From: Pseudooctadecabacter jejudonensis
GTDB taxonomy: Bacteria; Pseudomonadota; Alphaproteobacteria; Rhodobacterales; Rhodobacteraceae
Length of the DNA: 64,000 nucleotides
Assembly (NCBI RefSeq): GCF_900172275.1
Contig: NZ_FWFT01000002.1
Location: 1-64,000 of the forward strand
Reading direction: 5' to 3'
A program made the translations under genes and the position numbers. Shown here one piece after another: positions 25,202 through 34,927 of the stretch; the stretch's first letter is position 1; every line of letters begins with the position of its first letter. Under the pieces are notes generated by a model. It was not told the origin of the DNA. It searched no databases and worked only from the letters and a program-made list of their open reading frames with translations.

Positions 25202-25573
25202 TCAAAGCGCCATGCGGGCCAGTGCGAACAGGCCAACAGCGATCAAAGTATAGGCCAGGGCGTTCAACCCCAGCAGCGTCAGTTTTTCGGCCATCCCGTG
25301 CATGTAATCCTCAACCGCCTCAGCCGCTTCGGCGGTGAAGTGGGAAATCAACACAATCAGTGAGGCCGCCATGATAATAACGGGCAGCGGTTTGCTGAAA
25401 TAGGCCTGAACCTCTTCGAATGTGCCGCCCAGGCCCATGCCAAAGGTGAACACAAACAACGGGATCATCACTTGCAGTGCGATCGAACTGCCAATCATTT
25501 TCCAGAAATGCTTGGTGCCCGATTTCGCAGACCCAAGGCCCTCGGCGCGTTTACGGTCGGTCAAATATGCCAT
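25202..25573 (-). CDS. sdhD: Succinate dehydrogenase membrane anchor subunit
   Basis: A 123-residue protein with three transmembrane helices (about 27-49, 60-80 and 92-120). The opening MAYLTDRKRAEGLGSAKSGTKHFWKMIGSS is typical of alphaproteobacterial SdhD, where it contributes to the quinone site. It lies 15 bases downstream of sdhC and 20 before sdhA, in the order sdhC-sdhD-sdhA. Confidence 0.92.
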   Translation of the reverse strand: MAYLTDRKRAEGLGSAKSGTKHFWKMIGSSIALQVMIPLFVFTFGMGLGGTFEEVQAYFSKPLPVIIMAASLIVLISHFTAEAAEAVEDYMHGMAEKLTLLGLNALAYTLIAVGLFALARMAL

Positions 25574-25587
25574 TGTCCACCCCCCCC

Positions 25588-25971
25588 TTACAGTACGATG
25601 ACGACAAACGCCGTCAGCAGGAATGAAATCAGGACCATCGCCTTGGCAAACAACTCGGACTTATCCACGTCCAGCATATAGCCGAAATCCCAGATCACGT
25701 GCCGGAGGCGCCCAAACATGTGGTAGAACAAGGCCCATGTCGCCAGCGCCATGATCAGGTCGCCAAACCAGCTGCGCAACAGCCCGTCGATAAAGCCAAA
25801 GGCGCTTTCGGACGTCGCCGCAGCAATCAGCCACCACACCACCAAAATCGACCCCAGCAAAAGTCCGATCCCCGTGATGCGCACAAAAATCGACGACATC
25901 GACGTCCACTGCGGGCGGTAGATCATCAAATGCGGAGACAGGGGGCGGTTGCCCCGATTCACGTCGGCCAT
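25588..25971 (-). CDS. sdhC: Succinate dehydrogenase cytochrome b556 subunit
   Basis: 127 residues from the ATG at 25971 (MADVNRGNRPLSPHLMIYRPQWTSMSSI), the universal SdhC opening; a longer frame to 26013 is not needed. Three transmembrane helices follow. The heme-ligand His segment is LFYHMFGRLRHVIWDFG near residue 85. It is the first gene of the sdh unit, and two TGTGATCACA-type operator sites lie 140-170 bases upstream. Confidence 0.94.
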   Translation of the reverse strand: MADVNRGNRPLSPHLMIYRPQWTSMSSIFVRITGIGLLLGSILVVWWLIAAATSESAFGFIDGLLRSWFGDLIMALATWALFYHMFGRLRHVIWDFGYMLDVDKSELFAKAMVLISFLLTAFVVIVL

Positions 25972-26110
25972 ATCGGTTCCCTTAGCTTGGACGCAGCAGC
26001 TATGCCGCGACAAATGTTGCTATTCTTTTAACGCAAATCCCCACCGTGTCACGGCACGTGAGCGCCAACAGGTGCGGATTCTTGACGCGGTTTGTTCATT
26101 TTATTGTGTT

Positions 26111-26141
26111 TGTGATCACACATTGAAACGGCGTGATCACA
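26111..26141. promoter_or_regulatory. Paired TGTGATCACA-type operators upstream of sdhC
   Basis: Site A is TGTGATCACA at 26111-26120 and site B is CGTGATCACA at 26132-26141. Their centres are exactly 21 bases apart, two DNA turns, placing both on one face. Identical spacing is seen upstream of sucC. The region (25972-26162) holds no gene, and the gene upstream is co-oriented, so the sites can only serve sdhC. The GTnnnnAC core suits a GntR/FCD-type regulator. Confidence 0.7.
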
Positions 26142-26162
26142 AAAATCGCAACTCCACGGGGC

Positions 26163-26825
26163 TTAGTTGTTTCGTGCAATCGACTGAGTCAATTCGCGGT
26201 AGAGTTTACGAATGATCTGATCGGGGTATTCGTCAAACCCATTCGCGGTGACGGCAAAAGCCCCCGGACCGGTGATCACGTTTTCCTCAAACCAGCCGGT
26301 GAGATCGAACCCCGTGTCCTCGATCACCAGCGCGTTCACCGTGACCTCCGCCGCCGCAAGGGCGGGCCAATGATCAGTGGGAAAGCTGCCCTCATTGCTG
26401 ATCCCATCGCCCGAGATGTCGATGACATGGCGTTCGCACTCATCCACCAGTGCAAAATACGGCAGCGCCAGCTGCATCGCCTCCCCGATCGCGGTGGAAA
26501 AATCCCGCCACAACCGCGGCACGGTCGCGATCTCAAACGCGAAGGCATAAACGTCATCGGGGCTGTTCATCTGCGTCCAGTTGATCACAACCGTTTGCCG
26601 CCCCGTCCCCGTCCATTGCATCAGCGCCAGTTGGACATTCCCCTCGACCAGCGCGCCCAGGACGGCGCGGTCCGTCAGCCCTGCGGCCAACCCGTCCATC
26701 TGCGTGCGGTATTCGCTACCATCCACCGAACCCGACACATCTACGGCCAGCATCAACGCGACCTCGCACGCGGTGGCGGGGGCAGCGCAGATGGTTATGG
26801 CGGCAGCGGTCAGAACACCTTTCAT
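26163..26825 (-). CDS. DUF1194 protein (von Willebrand factor A-like), secreted
   Basis: 220 residues with a signal peptide (MKGVLTAAAITICAAPATA). The VWA MIDAS motif DVSGS lies at about residues 29-33 (LMLAVDVSGSVDGSEY), followed by MQWTGTGRQTVVINW and VIDISGDGISNEG, where the second metal-site Asp is found. This matches DUF1194. Members are periplasmic proteins of unknown binding partner. It stands upstream of sdhC and downstream of mch on the same strand. Confidence 0.85.
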   Translation of the reverse strand: MKGVLTAAAITICAAPATACEVALMLAVDVSGSVDGSEYRTQMDGLAAGLTDRAVLGALVEGNVQLALMQWTGTGRQTVVINWTQMNSPDDVYAFAFEIATVPRLWRDFSTAIGEAMQLALPYFALVDECERHVIDISGDGISNEGSFPTDHWPALAAAEVTVNALVIEDTGFDLTGWFEENVITGPGAFAVTANGFDEYPDQIIRKLYRELTQSIARNN

Positions 26826-26872
26826 CGGGCCAGCCTAACCTGCAAGCCGCCGTGCACCAAATCACAGATGGA

Positions 26873-27904
26873 TCAGATCGGCATCAACGCCCAATAATCG
26901 AGGTCCAGCAGAACATCGGGCAGGTACTTGCCGTCCTCCCCCTTCAGCGCGCCAGCCTCACCGCCTTTGGTCGCCACCAGCCGCAGCCGCAGCGCGCCAA
27001 CCCCCGGCACATCCGTCTCCGCCTTTTCCAACACCTCGGACCAGGCGCGCAGGGTGTCGCCGGAAAACGCAGGGTTCGCATGGGCGCCCGCGTTGATGGC
27101 GGCCATAAACTCCGCCCCTTCAAGCCCGTTGAACGACAGCGCGCGGGCCATGGAAATGATGTGTCCGCCATAGATCAGCCGCCGCCCATCGGGGCGCGAT
27201 GTCACGTCGTAGTGCACCTTGGCCGTGTTCTGCCACAGCCGCGTGGCCATCATGTGCTCCGCCTCAGAAAGCGTCACACCATCAACATGGTCGATCACCT
27301 CCCCCACAGCATAATCGCCCCAGCGATGCGGTGCCCGCACGCCGACCTTATCCCAATGGGTGAAATCGAGGCCCTCGGGCACATGCAGGTCCGCCGCAGG
27401 CACCGCCTCGGGCAAATCCGGCACCACCGTCTCAGGGGCGGGCGCGTCCACGTCGCGTTTGCGCACCATAACCCAGCGCACGAAGGTCAGCACCTCATCG
27501 CCCTGCGCATCCAACCCCACGGTCTGCACCCAGACGATCCCCGTCTTGCCGTTGGAGTTTTGCTTGAGCCCGATCACCCGCGTCACAGCCTCCAACGCGG
27601 ACCCGGGCGGCACCCGTTTCAGCCACCGCAAATCCGCATAACCCAGATTGGCCACCGCGTTCAGCGATATATCCGGCACCGTCGCGCCAAACACCTTGTG
27701 AAAGACGATCATGTCATCCAAAGGCGCGCCCTCAAGGCCCAACGCCATGGCCACCGGATCCGACACAGCGACCGCAAAGCGGGTCGGGTATAGCGCCTGA
27801 TAGAGAGCGCGCTCCCCCTCCTCCACATTGCGCAGGGGGCCGTGGCGGAACACCTGGCCCACCTGATAATCCTCAAAGAAATAACCGGCGTTTGTCTTGG
27901 TCAT
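26873..27904 (-). CDS. mch: Mesaconyl-CoA hydratase (beta-methylmalyl-CoA dehydratase)
   Basis: 343 residues, ethylmalonyl-CoA pathway enzyme hydrating mesaconyl-C1-CoA to beta-methylmalyl-CoA. The opening NAGYFFEDYQVGQVFRHGPLRNVEEGERALYQALYPTRFAV and two MaoC-type hot-dog halves are typical of Mch; FHKVFGATVPDISLNAVANLGYADLRW and the second half VGVRAPHRWGDYAVGEVIDHVDGVTLSEAEHMMATRLWQNTAKVHYD match the known enzyme. Its stop and the neighbouring genes repeat the known mcl2 - NnrU - DUF1737 - mch arrangement. Confidence 0.94.
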   Translation of the reverse strand: MTKTNAGYFFEDYQVGQVFRHGPLRNVEEGERALYQALYPTRFAVAVSDPVAMALGLEGAPLDDMIVFHKVFGATVPDISLNAVANLGYADLRWLKRVPPGSALEAVTRVIGLKQNSNGKTGIVWVQTVGLDAQGDEVLTFVRWVMVRKRDVDAPAPETVVPDLPEAVPAADLHVPEGLDFTHWDKVGVRAPHRWGDYAVGEVIDHVDGVTLSEAEHMMATRLWQNTAKVHYDVTSRPDGRRLIYGGHIISMARALSFNGLEGAEFMAAINAGAHANPAFSGDTLRAWSEVLEKAETDVPGVGALRLRLVATKGGEAGALKGEDGKYLPDVLLDLDYWALMPI

Positions 27905-28110
27905 TATTGCTGTCCCAGCTTCATGTCGGGCGCATACTCTGCCTCGATCTCTTTTGTCACAGCCTGCCCGCAGCGCAGCACGCCGTTGGCATGATCAAAC
28001 GTGTATTGCGGGTCGCCATGCAGCACCCACCCCTTGGCCAGCGCCTCAGACACCTTGTGGCAAAAGGCCGACGTGTCGTCCTCTGTCAAAAATCGATAAA
28101 TTACCCCCAT
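27904..28110 (-). CDS. DUF1737 small protein
   Basis: 68 residues, starting MGVIYRFLTEDDTSAFCHKVSEALAKGWVLHGDPQYTFD, which matches the DUF1737 pattern (a short domain with a conserved LxxGW segment). Stop codon overlaps the mch start by one base and the gene overlaps NnrU-like by ten, so it is translationally linked to both. No function is known; persistence in the ethylmalonyl-CoA cluster suggests a structural or regulatory role, which is inference. Confidence 0.83.
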   Translation of the reverse strand: MGVIYRFLTEDDTSAFCHKVSEALAKGWVLHGDPQYTFDHANGVLRCGQAVTKEIEAEYAPDMKLGQQ

Positions 28111-28646
28111 GGCGTGACCCCCAACCAGTGATGAATAAGCATGACGATGACAGTCACGACGAGGGTTGCGACCACGGAGATGACCTCAGATTTCAAGGGC
28201 GGCGCATGATAAGCCCCGCGCGGGCCCTGTGCGCGGTTGATCAAAACCATTTCCGCCAGCGCCCAAAGGCCCATGCCGCCGAACAGCACGAAAGATGCGG
28301 TGTCCCCGTTCACCAACAGATGCGCCACAGCCCAGACGACCACCGCCGTCAGCTGCGGATGCCGCACCATGCGCGTGACCCGCGTGCCCTTGCCCGATGC
28401 GGCAAACAGATAGAACGCCAGCACCATAGCCAGGTTGTTCAACCACATCAGCCCGTTGCCACGCCCCCAATAGACCGCCCCATCAGCAAGGCGATAGCCA
28501 AGCACCATCAGCACAATCGCCAACACAGACGCCCCCGCCACGATGCCCTTGCCAGTGTCCCCAAAGGTCGCGCGATGCGCCGGCGCCACCCGTTTCCAAA
28601 AATGCGCGCCCGCCCACAGGGCCAGCCCAAGTAGTATAAGTGTCAT
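28101..28646 (-). CDS. NnrU-family membrane protein
   Basis: 181-residue protein with about five or six transmembrane helices. Diagnostic segments are LGLALWAGAHFWKRVAPAHR at the start, and VTRMVRHPQLTAVVVWAVAHLLVNGDTASFVLFGGMGLWALAEM (the NnrU/methyltransferase-like R-H-P...A-H-L motif). NnrU was named from a nitrite/NO reductase locus, but no denitrification gene is present here. It overlaps mcl2 by four bases and DUF1737 by ten. Confidence 0.87.
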   Translation of the reverse strand: MTLILLGLALWAGAHFWKRVAPAHRATFGDTGKGIVAGASVLAIVLMVLGYRLADGAVYWGRGNGLMWLNNLAMVLAFYLFAASGKGTRVTRMVRHPQLTAVVVWAVAHLLVNGDTASFVLFGGMGLWALAEMVLINRAQGPRGAYHAPPLKSEVISVVATLVVTVIVMLIHHWLGVTPWG

Positions 28647-29488
28647 TCCGCCTCCAATGCCGCGATTGCCTTTGCTTTGGCCAAGGTCGCCCGCGCGGTG
28701 ACGATGTGCAAGTTCTCAACGATCTTGCCGTCTACGACGGCAACCCCCTTCCCTGCGGCCTCGGCCTCGGCAAAGGCGGCGATCTGGCGCTCCGCCAGAT
28801 CGATTTCCGCCGCGGTCGGCGCGAATGCGGCGTTCGCGGCGGCCACCTGCGCGGGATGGATCAGTGTCTTGCCATCAAAACCCATGTCGCGGCCCTGTTC
28901 GCATTCCACCTTGAACCCCTCTTCGTCCTTGAACGCATTGTAAACGCCATCCACAGCCACCACGCCGTGGGCGCGCGCGGCCAGCAGGCACAGCTGCAAC
29001 GACGTGATCAGCGGCTCACGGTCCGCGCGGTGGCGGGTGTTCAGATCCTTGGCCAGATCATTGGTGCCCAGAACGACCCCCTCAATCTGCGGGTGTGCCG
29101 CGATCTCGGCCGCATTCAGCACCCCCAGCGGCGTCTCCATCATGGCCCAAATCGGCTTGCCCGTCAGACGCGCCAGCGCATCCACGTCCGCCACGCCGTT
29201 CACCTTGGGCAGAAGCACCGCGTCACATGCCATCGCGTCCGCCGCGCGCGCGTCGGCCTCACCCCACTGGGTGTCCAACCCATTGATCCGCACCACGCGC
29301 AACCGGTTGCCATATCCGCCTTTGCCCAGCTCCTCGGCCAGTGTGTCACGCGCGGTGATCTTTTCATCCGGCGCCACCGCGTCCTCCAGATCAAACAGGA
29401 TCACATCGACAGGCAAGCCCCGCGCCTTGTCCAGCGCACGCACTTTGGATCCGGGGATATAGAGGGCGGAACGATAAGGGCGGGACAT
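28643..29488 (-). CDS. mcl2: (3S)-malyl-CoA thioesterase (Mcl2, CitE-like)
   Basis: 281 residues of the HpcH/HpaI (CitE-like) lyase fold: SALYIPGSKVRALDKARGLPVDVILFDLEDAVAPDEK, METPLGVLNAAEIAAHPQIEGVVLGTNDLAKDL and FDGKTLIHPAQVAAAN. Length (about 285) and N-terminus fit Mcl2, which hydrolyses (3S)-malyl-CoA to malate and CoA, rather than the longer malyl-CoA/beta-methylmalyl-CoA lyase Mcl1 (about 318). The gene order with NnrU, DUF1737 and mch agrees with what I recall for Rhodobacter sphaeroides. A strong GGAGG-type ribosome site precedes the ATG. A lyase function cannot be excluded without assay. Confidence 0.86.
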   Translation of the reverse strand: MSRPYRSALYIPGSKVRALDKARGLPVDVILFDLEDAVAPDEKITARDTLAEELGKGGYGNRLRVVRINGLDTQWGEADARAADAMACDAVLLPKVNGVADVDALARLTGKPIWAMMETPLGVLNAAEIAAHPQIEGVVLGTNDLAKDLNTRHRADREPLITSLQLCLLAARAHGVVAVDGVYNAFKDEEGFKVECEQGRDMGFDGKTLIHPAQVAAANAAFAPTAAEIDLAERQIAAFAEAEAAGKGVAVVDGKIVENLHIVTARATLAKAKAIAALEAE

Positions 29489-29723
29489 GAGGAGACCTCC
29501 AACAGGTAATTATCTTGCGCCACATGGGCCAGATTATTTCGCATCTTGCAAGGCAAAAATGCCGCAACGCAGCGTACCACCCCCCCGGGCTGGCGCCACG
29601 CAACACCACCGAACGGTCGCGTTAACCTTATCTCAAACGGTTATCGTCCATGATTGGTCACAGACGGAAAGCCCATCACACACGCAGCCACCCCACATTG
29701 GTTGCCCCCTGAAGGAGAGACCA

Positions 29724-30043
29724 ATGCACAAAACCCTGACATCACTCGCGGCCACCGCCGCACTGGCCCTGATCGCGGGCGCGGCGCCCACTCAAACCCA
29801 GGCCCAAACCCGCAACTGCGGTGATCATGCCCAAGTCGTCGAACGACTTGCATCGGGGTACGGCGAATCCCGACAGTCCATCGGCATGGGCGCGGACAAC
29901 ACAGTGGTCGAGGTCTTCGCCTCCCTTGAGACGGGCACCTGGACCATCACCGTGACAGCGCCCGGCGGGCCGACCTGTCTGGTGGCCTCCGGTCAGGCGT
30001 ATCAAAACCTCTATGAGGACCTGCCAAATACCGATCAAGGCGC

Positions 30044-30047
<4 letters not shown>
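29724..30047 (+). CDS. Small secreted protein of unknown function
   Basis: 107 residues from the ATG at 29724, preceded by an excellent GAAGGAGAG. Signal peptide MHKTLTSLAATAALALIAGAAPTQTQA. The mature part NCGDHAQVVERLASGYGESRQSIGMGADNTVVEVFASLETGTWTITVTAPGGPTCLVASGQAYQ contains two Cys. The pattern looks like a conserved periplasmic protein of this group, with no known function. Divergent from mcl2. It overlaps the convergent TSUP gene by four bases. Confidence 0.8.
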
Positions 30048-31963
<1,916 letters not shown>

Positions 31964-31981
31964 TCTGAATCAAGACCAAAC

Positions 31982-32014
31982 AAAGGCGCTCTTGTGACAA
32001 GGGCGCCTTTTTTT
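31982..32014 (+). terminator. Intrinsic terminator of mdh
   Basis: Stem AAAGGCGCTCTTG (31982-31994) with CAAGGGCGCCTTT (31998-32010), one internal mismatch, three-base loop, followed by TTTT (32011-32014). It lies 19 bases after the mdh stop codon. Confidence 0.92.
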
Positions 32015-32030
32015 GTGCCATTGTCCCACG

Positions 32031-32047
32031 TTAAGAAACAATTAACC
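32031..32047. promoter_or_regulatory. CtrA-type box upstream of a small lipoprotein gene
   Basis: TTAA (32031-32034), seven bases, TTAACC (32042-32047) fits the CtrA consensus TTAA-N7-TTAAC. It is 112-128 bases upstream of the lipoprotein start codon and just after the mdh terminator. Confidence 0.4.
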
Positions 32048-32158
32048 GTCTTCAGTCGGCCAAAAGCGCAAGTTGCACCAATCTGCGTGACTCAATCCCC
32101 TGAATTTTGTTAAAATTGTGTCATCGCGCAGATCGCGCATCAATCCTTGGGGGATGTT

Positions 32159-32362
32159 ATGAAACGTATTTTTGGTCTTTTGGCCGTTGGTGTGGCTTTG
32201 TCTGCCTGTGCGCCGACCGGCAACAACTCTGTCTTCTTGGACAATGGCAACGACGTGTCGTTCTTGCGCACGGGTGCGACTGCCTGTCCGAATATCGGCA
32301 CCGAAGTCAGCCCGCGTTATCCAATGCGCTGCGGTCCGCAGCAGCAGGTGATCCCGCGCTAA
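32159..32362 (+). CDS. Small predicted lipoprotein
   Basis: 67 residues from the ATG at 32159. Lipoprotein signal MKRIFGLLAVGVALSAC with a clear lipobox and Cys17. The short mature part (APTGNNSVFLDNGNDVSFLRTGATACPNIGTEVSPRYPMRCGPQQQVIPR) contains two Cys in a Pro/Arg-rich tail. No named family recognised. It forms a single-gene unit with its own terminator. Confidence 0.78.
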   Translation: MKRIFGLLAVGVALSACAPTGNNSVFLDNGNDVSFLRTGATACPNIGTEVSPRYPMRCGPQQQVIPR

Positions 32363-32381
32363 ACGGACGATCCGACATTTG

Positions 32382-32420
32382 AAAAGCCGCGTGGCCCAAT
32401 GACCGGCCACGCGGCTTTTT
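32382..32420 (+). terminator. Intrinsic terminator of the lipoprotein gene
   Basis: Eleven-base stem GCCGCGTGGCC (32386-32396) with GGCCACGCGGC (32405-32415), eight-base loop and TTTTT (32416-32420). AAAA precedes the stem, so it may also work on the other strand. Confidence 0.92.
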
Positions 32421-32538
32421 GTCGTTTTGGGCGACGGTGCGGACCTTTGGTTCAGACAAACGCGTGAATGATCCCGCGCCACACAGCTTGTGATTCCTCT
32501 TTAAATCCCTGTTATCCCTAACATCCATTAACAAGTGC

Positions 32539-32579
32539 ACATTTGTGATCACACAATTTTCAAGTGTGATCACAAATGT
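32539..32579. promoter_or_regulatory. 41-base inverted repeat with paired TGTGATCACA operators upstream of sucC
   Basis: A perfect 16-base inverted repeat (32539-32554 and 32564-32579) around a nine-base spacer. Each arm contains TGTGATCACA: site C at 32544-32553 and site D at 32565-32574, centres 21 bases apart. It lies about 96 bases upstream of the sucC start. The same two-site spacing occurs at sdhC. Besides this and the preceding terminator, the 312-base gap 32363-32674 contains no gene. Confidence 0.8.
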
Positions 32580-32674
32580 CGCTTTTTCCGCAGTCACACC
32601 AAAAAAGTCATTTAGAGACGCCTCTTCACGGGTCTATAGCGGTTCTAACGCTTATCAGACCGAAGGACGGCTCT

Positions 32675-33868
32675 ATGAACATCCACGAATATCAGGCCAA
32701 AGCCCTGCTCGCGCAATTCGGCGCCCCCGTCAGCGACGGCCGCGCCGTGCTGAAGGCCGAGGACGCGAAAACCGCTGCAGGTGAACTTGATGGCCCCCTT
32801 TGGGTGGTCAAGGCCCAGATCCACGCAGGCGGTCGCGGCAAAGGCAAATTCAAAGAGGCCGACGCGGGCGACGCAGGCGGCGTGCGCCTGACCAAATCGG
32901 TGGAAGAGGCCGCAGAAGAGGCCAAAAAGATGCTGGGCCGCACCCTTGTGACCCACCAGACCGGTCCGGCGGGCAAGCAAGTCAACCGCATCTACATCGA
33001 AGACGGTTCCGGCATTGAAACGGAAATGTATCTGGCCCTGCTGGTGGACCGCGCCACATCGCGCATCGGTTTTGTCTGCTCCACCGAAGGCGGCATGGAC
33101 ATCGAAGAAGTGGCTGAGGCCACCCCCGAAAAGATCCTGAACTTCACCGTTGATCCCGCCACGGGATACCAGCCCTACCATGGCCGCCGCGTGGCTTTTG
33201 CCCTCGGACTTGAAGGCCAGCAGGTCAAGCAATGCGTCAAACTGATGGGCCAGCTTTACAAAGCGTTCACCGAAAAAGACATGGAAATGCTTGAGATCAA
33301 CCCCCTGATCGTGACCGACAAGGGCGATCTGAAAGTACTCGATGCCAAGGTCGCCTTTGACGGCAACGCCGTCTACCGCCACACAGATATCGCCGCCCTG
33401 CGCGATGAAACGGAAGAGGATCCAAAGGAACTCGCCGCCTCCAAATACGACCTGAACTATATCGCACTCGACGGCGAAATCGGCTGCATGGTCAACGGTG
33501 CGGGCCTTGCCATGGCGACGATGGACATCATCAAGCTGTATGGCGCGGAACCTGCAAACTTCCTCGACGTGGGTGGCGGCGCCACCAAGGAAAAGGTCAC
33601 CGAGGCGTTCAAGATCATCACGTCCGATCCCAACGTCAAAGGCATTCTGGTCAACATCTTCGGCGGCATCATGCGCTGTGACGTCATCGCCGAAGGCGTG
33701 GTCGCGGCCGTGAAAGAGGTCGGCCTGCAGGTCCCCCTCGTCGTGCGCCTTGAGGGCACGAACGTGGAAGCCGGCAAAGACATCATCAACAACTCCGACG
33801 TTGATGTGATCGCCGCCGACGACCTCAAGGACGGCGCGCAGAAGATCGTGAAGGCGGTCAAAGGGTGA
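32675..33868 (+). CDS. sucC: Succinyl-CoA synthetase (ADP-forming) beta subunit
   Basis: 397 residues from ATG 32675, the standard SucC length, with opening [23 protein letters not shown]-grasp domain segments: [20 protein letters not shown] and the metal-binding [29 protein letters not shown]. The C-terminal CoA-ligase domain carries [11 protein letters not shown] and [15 protein letters not shown]. It is the first gene of sucC-sucD-(sulfotransferase-like)-sucA-sucB and is preceded by a paired operator site. Confidence 0.97.
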   Translation: MNIHEYQAKALLAQFGAPVSDGRAVLKAEDAKTAAGELDGPLWVVKAQIHAGGRGKGKFKEADAGDAGGVRLTKSVEEAAEEAKKMLGRTLVTHQTGPAGKQVNRIYIEDGSGIETEMYLALLVDRATSRIGFVCSTEGGMDIEEVAEATPEKILNFTVDPATGYQPYHGRRVAFALGLEGQQVKQCVKLMGQLYKAFTEKDMEMLEINPLIVTDKGDLKVLDAKVAFDGNAVYRHTDIAALRDETEEDPKELAASKYDLNYIALDGEIGCMVNGAGLAMATMDIIKLYGAEPANFLDVGGGATKEKVTEAFKIITSDPNVKGILVNIFGGIMRCDVIAEGVVAAVKEVGLQVPLVVRLEGTNVEAGKDIINNSDVDVIAADDLKDGAQKIVKAVKG

Positions 33869-33921
33869 TTGTCGGTTCGGCGCAGCCGATGAGGCATCCA
33901 GCGGATGCCTCAAGACAATCA
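33866..33921. repeat. Three-way palindromic element between sucC and sucD
   Basis: An outer stem TGATTGTC (33866-33873) / GACAATCA (33914-33921) encloses two hairpins: TCGGC-GCA-GCCGA (33877-33889) and GAGGCATCC-AGC-GGATGCCTC (33891-33911). In RNA this gives a three-way junction; in DNA a cruciform. The outer stem starts inside the sucC stop codon. It looks like a REP/mosaic intergenic element, but only this copy is seen in the window. Confidence 0.6.
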
Positions 33922-33990
33922 CGGGCGGAGCCCCGGGGTCAGAAATTTCGCGAAGGTAAAGCCTCGCACCACAGTTAAGGAGCCACCATC

Positions 33991-34875
33991 ATGGCCATTC
34001 TCGTAAACGAAAACACTCGCGTCATCTGTCAGGGCCTCACCGGCTCGCAGGGGACATTCCACTCCGAACAGGCCATCGCCTACGGCACCAAGATGGTCGG
34101 CGGCGTGACACCGGGCAAAGGTGGGCAGACCCATCTGGACCTGCCGATCTTCAACTCCGTGCATGAGGCCAAGCACGTGACCGAGGCCAACGCCTCCGTC
34201 ATCTACGTGCCGCCCCCCTTCGCCGCGGATTCCATCCTTGAGGCGATTGATGCCGAGATGGAGCTGATCATCTGCATCACCGAAGGCATTCCGGTGCTCG
34301 ACATGATGCGCGTCAAACGCGCGCTTGAAAACTCCGCCTCTCGTCTGATCGGGCCGAACTGCCCCGGCGTGATCACACCGGATGCGTGCAAAATCGGCAT
34401 CATGCCCGGCCACATCCACAAACGTGGGTCCGTGGGCGTCGTGTCCCGCTCCGGTACGTTGACCTATGAGGCGGTGAAACAGACGTCTGACAGCGGTCTG
34501 GGCCAGTCCACCGCCGTGGGCATCGGTGGCGACCCGATCAAGGGCACCGAACACATCGACGTGCTGGACATGTTCCTGGATGACGACGAAACCCAATCGA
34601 TCATCATGATCGGTGAAATCGGCGGCTCCGCCGAGGAAGAGGCCGCCGAATTCCTGACCGAGCAAAAGAAGAAAGGTCGTTGGAAACCAACCGCCGGTTT
34701 CATCGCTGGCCGCACCGCCCCTCCCGGACGTCGCATGGGCCACGCCGGTGCTATCGTGGCAGGCGGCAAGGGCGACGCGGAATCCAAGATCGAAGCGATG
34801 AAATCCGCTGGCATCGTGGTGGCCGACAGCCCCGCGACACTGGGCGAGGCCGTGCTTGAGGCGATCGGCAAGTGA
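33991..34875 (+). CDS. sucD: Succinyl-CoA synthetase alpha subunit
   Basis: 294 residues. Start preceded by AAGGAGCC at good spacing. N-terminal CoA-binding Rossmann domain ([27 protein letters not shown]...GGVTPGKGG), then [33 protein letters not shown], and the phosphohistidine segment [21 protein letters not shown] near residue 246. Normal length. The gene after it is a sulfotransferase-like gene instead of sucA. Confidence 0.97.
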   Translation: MAILVNENTRVICQGLTGSQGTFHSEQAIAYGTKMVGGVTPGKGGQTHLDLPIFNSVHEAKHVTEANASVIYVPPPFAADSILEAIDAEMELIICITEGIPVLDMMRVKRALENSASRLIGPNCPGVITPDACKIGIMPGHIHKRGSVGVVSRSGTLTYEAVKQTSDSGLGQSTAVGIGGDPIKGTEHIDVLDMFLDDDETQSIIMIGEIGGSAEEEAAEFLTEQKKKGRWKPTAGFIAGRTAPPGRRMGHAGAIVAGGKGDAESKIEAMKSAGIVVADSPATLGEAVLEAIGK

Positions 34876-34927
34876 TGTCTTTTGGGGCAGACGAGCGCAT
34901 GGGCGCACAGCCAGCGAGGGCCATCTG

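Noticed and set aside
26111-26141. TGTGATCACA read as a CRP/FNR-type site
   Set aside because: CRP sites need TGTGA and TCACA separated by six bases; here the halves abut with no spacer. The compact palindrome fits a GntR-type site better.
34369-34378. GTGATCACA-like match inside sucD
   Set aside because: It is inside coding sequence without a pair 21 bases away. One or two such 8-mer matches are expected by chance in 64 kb.
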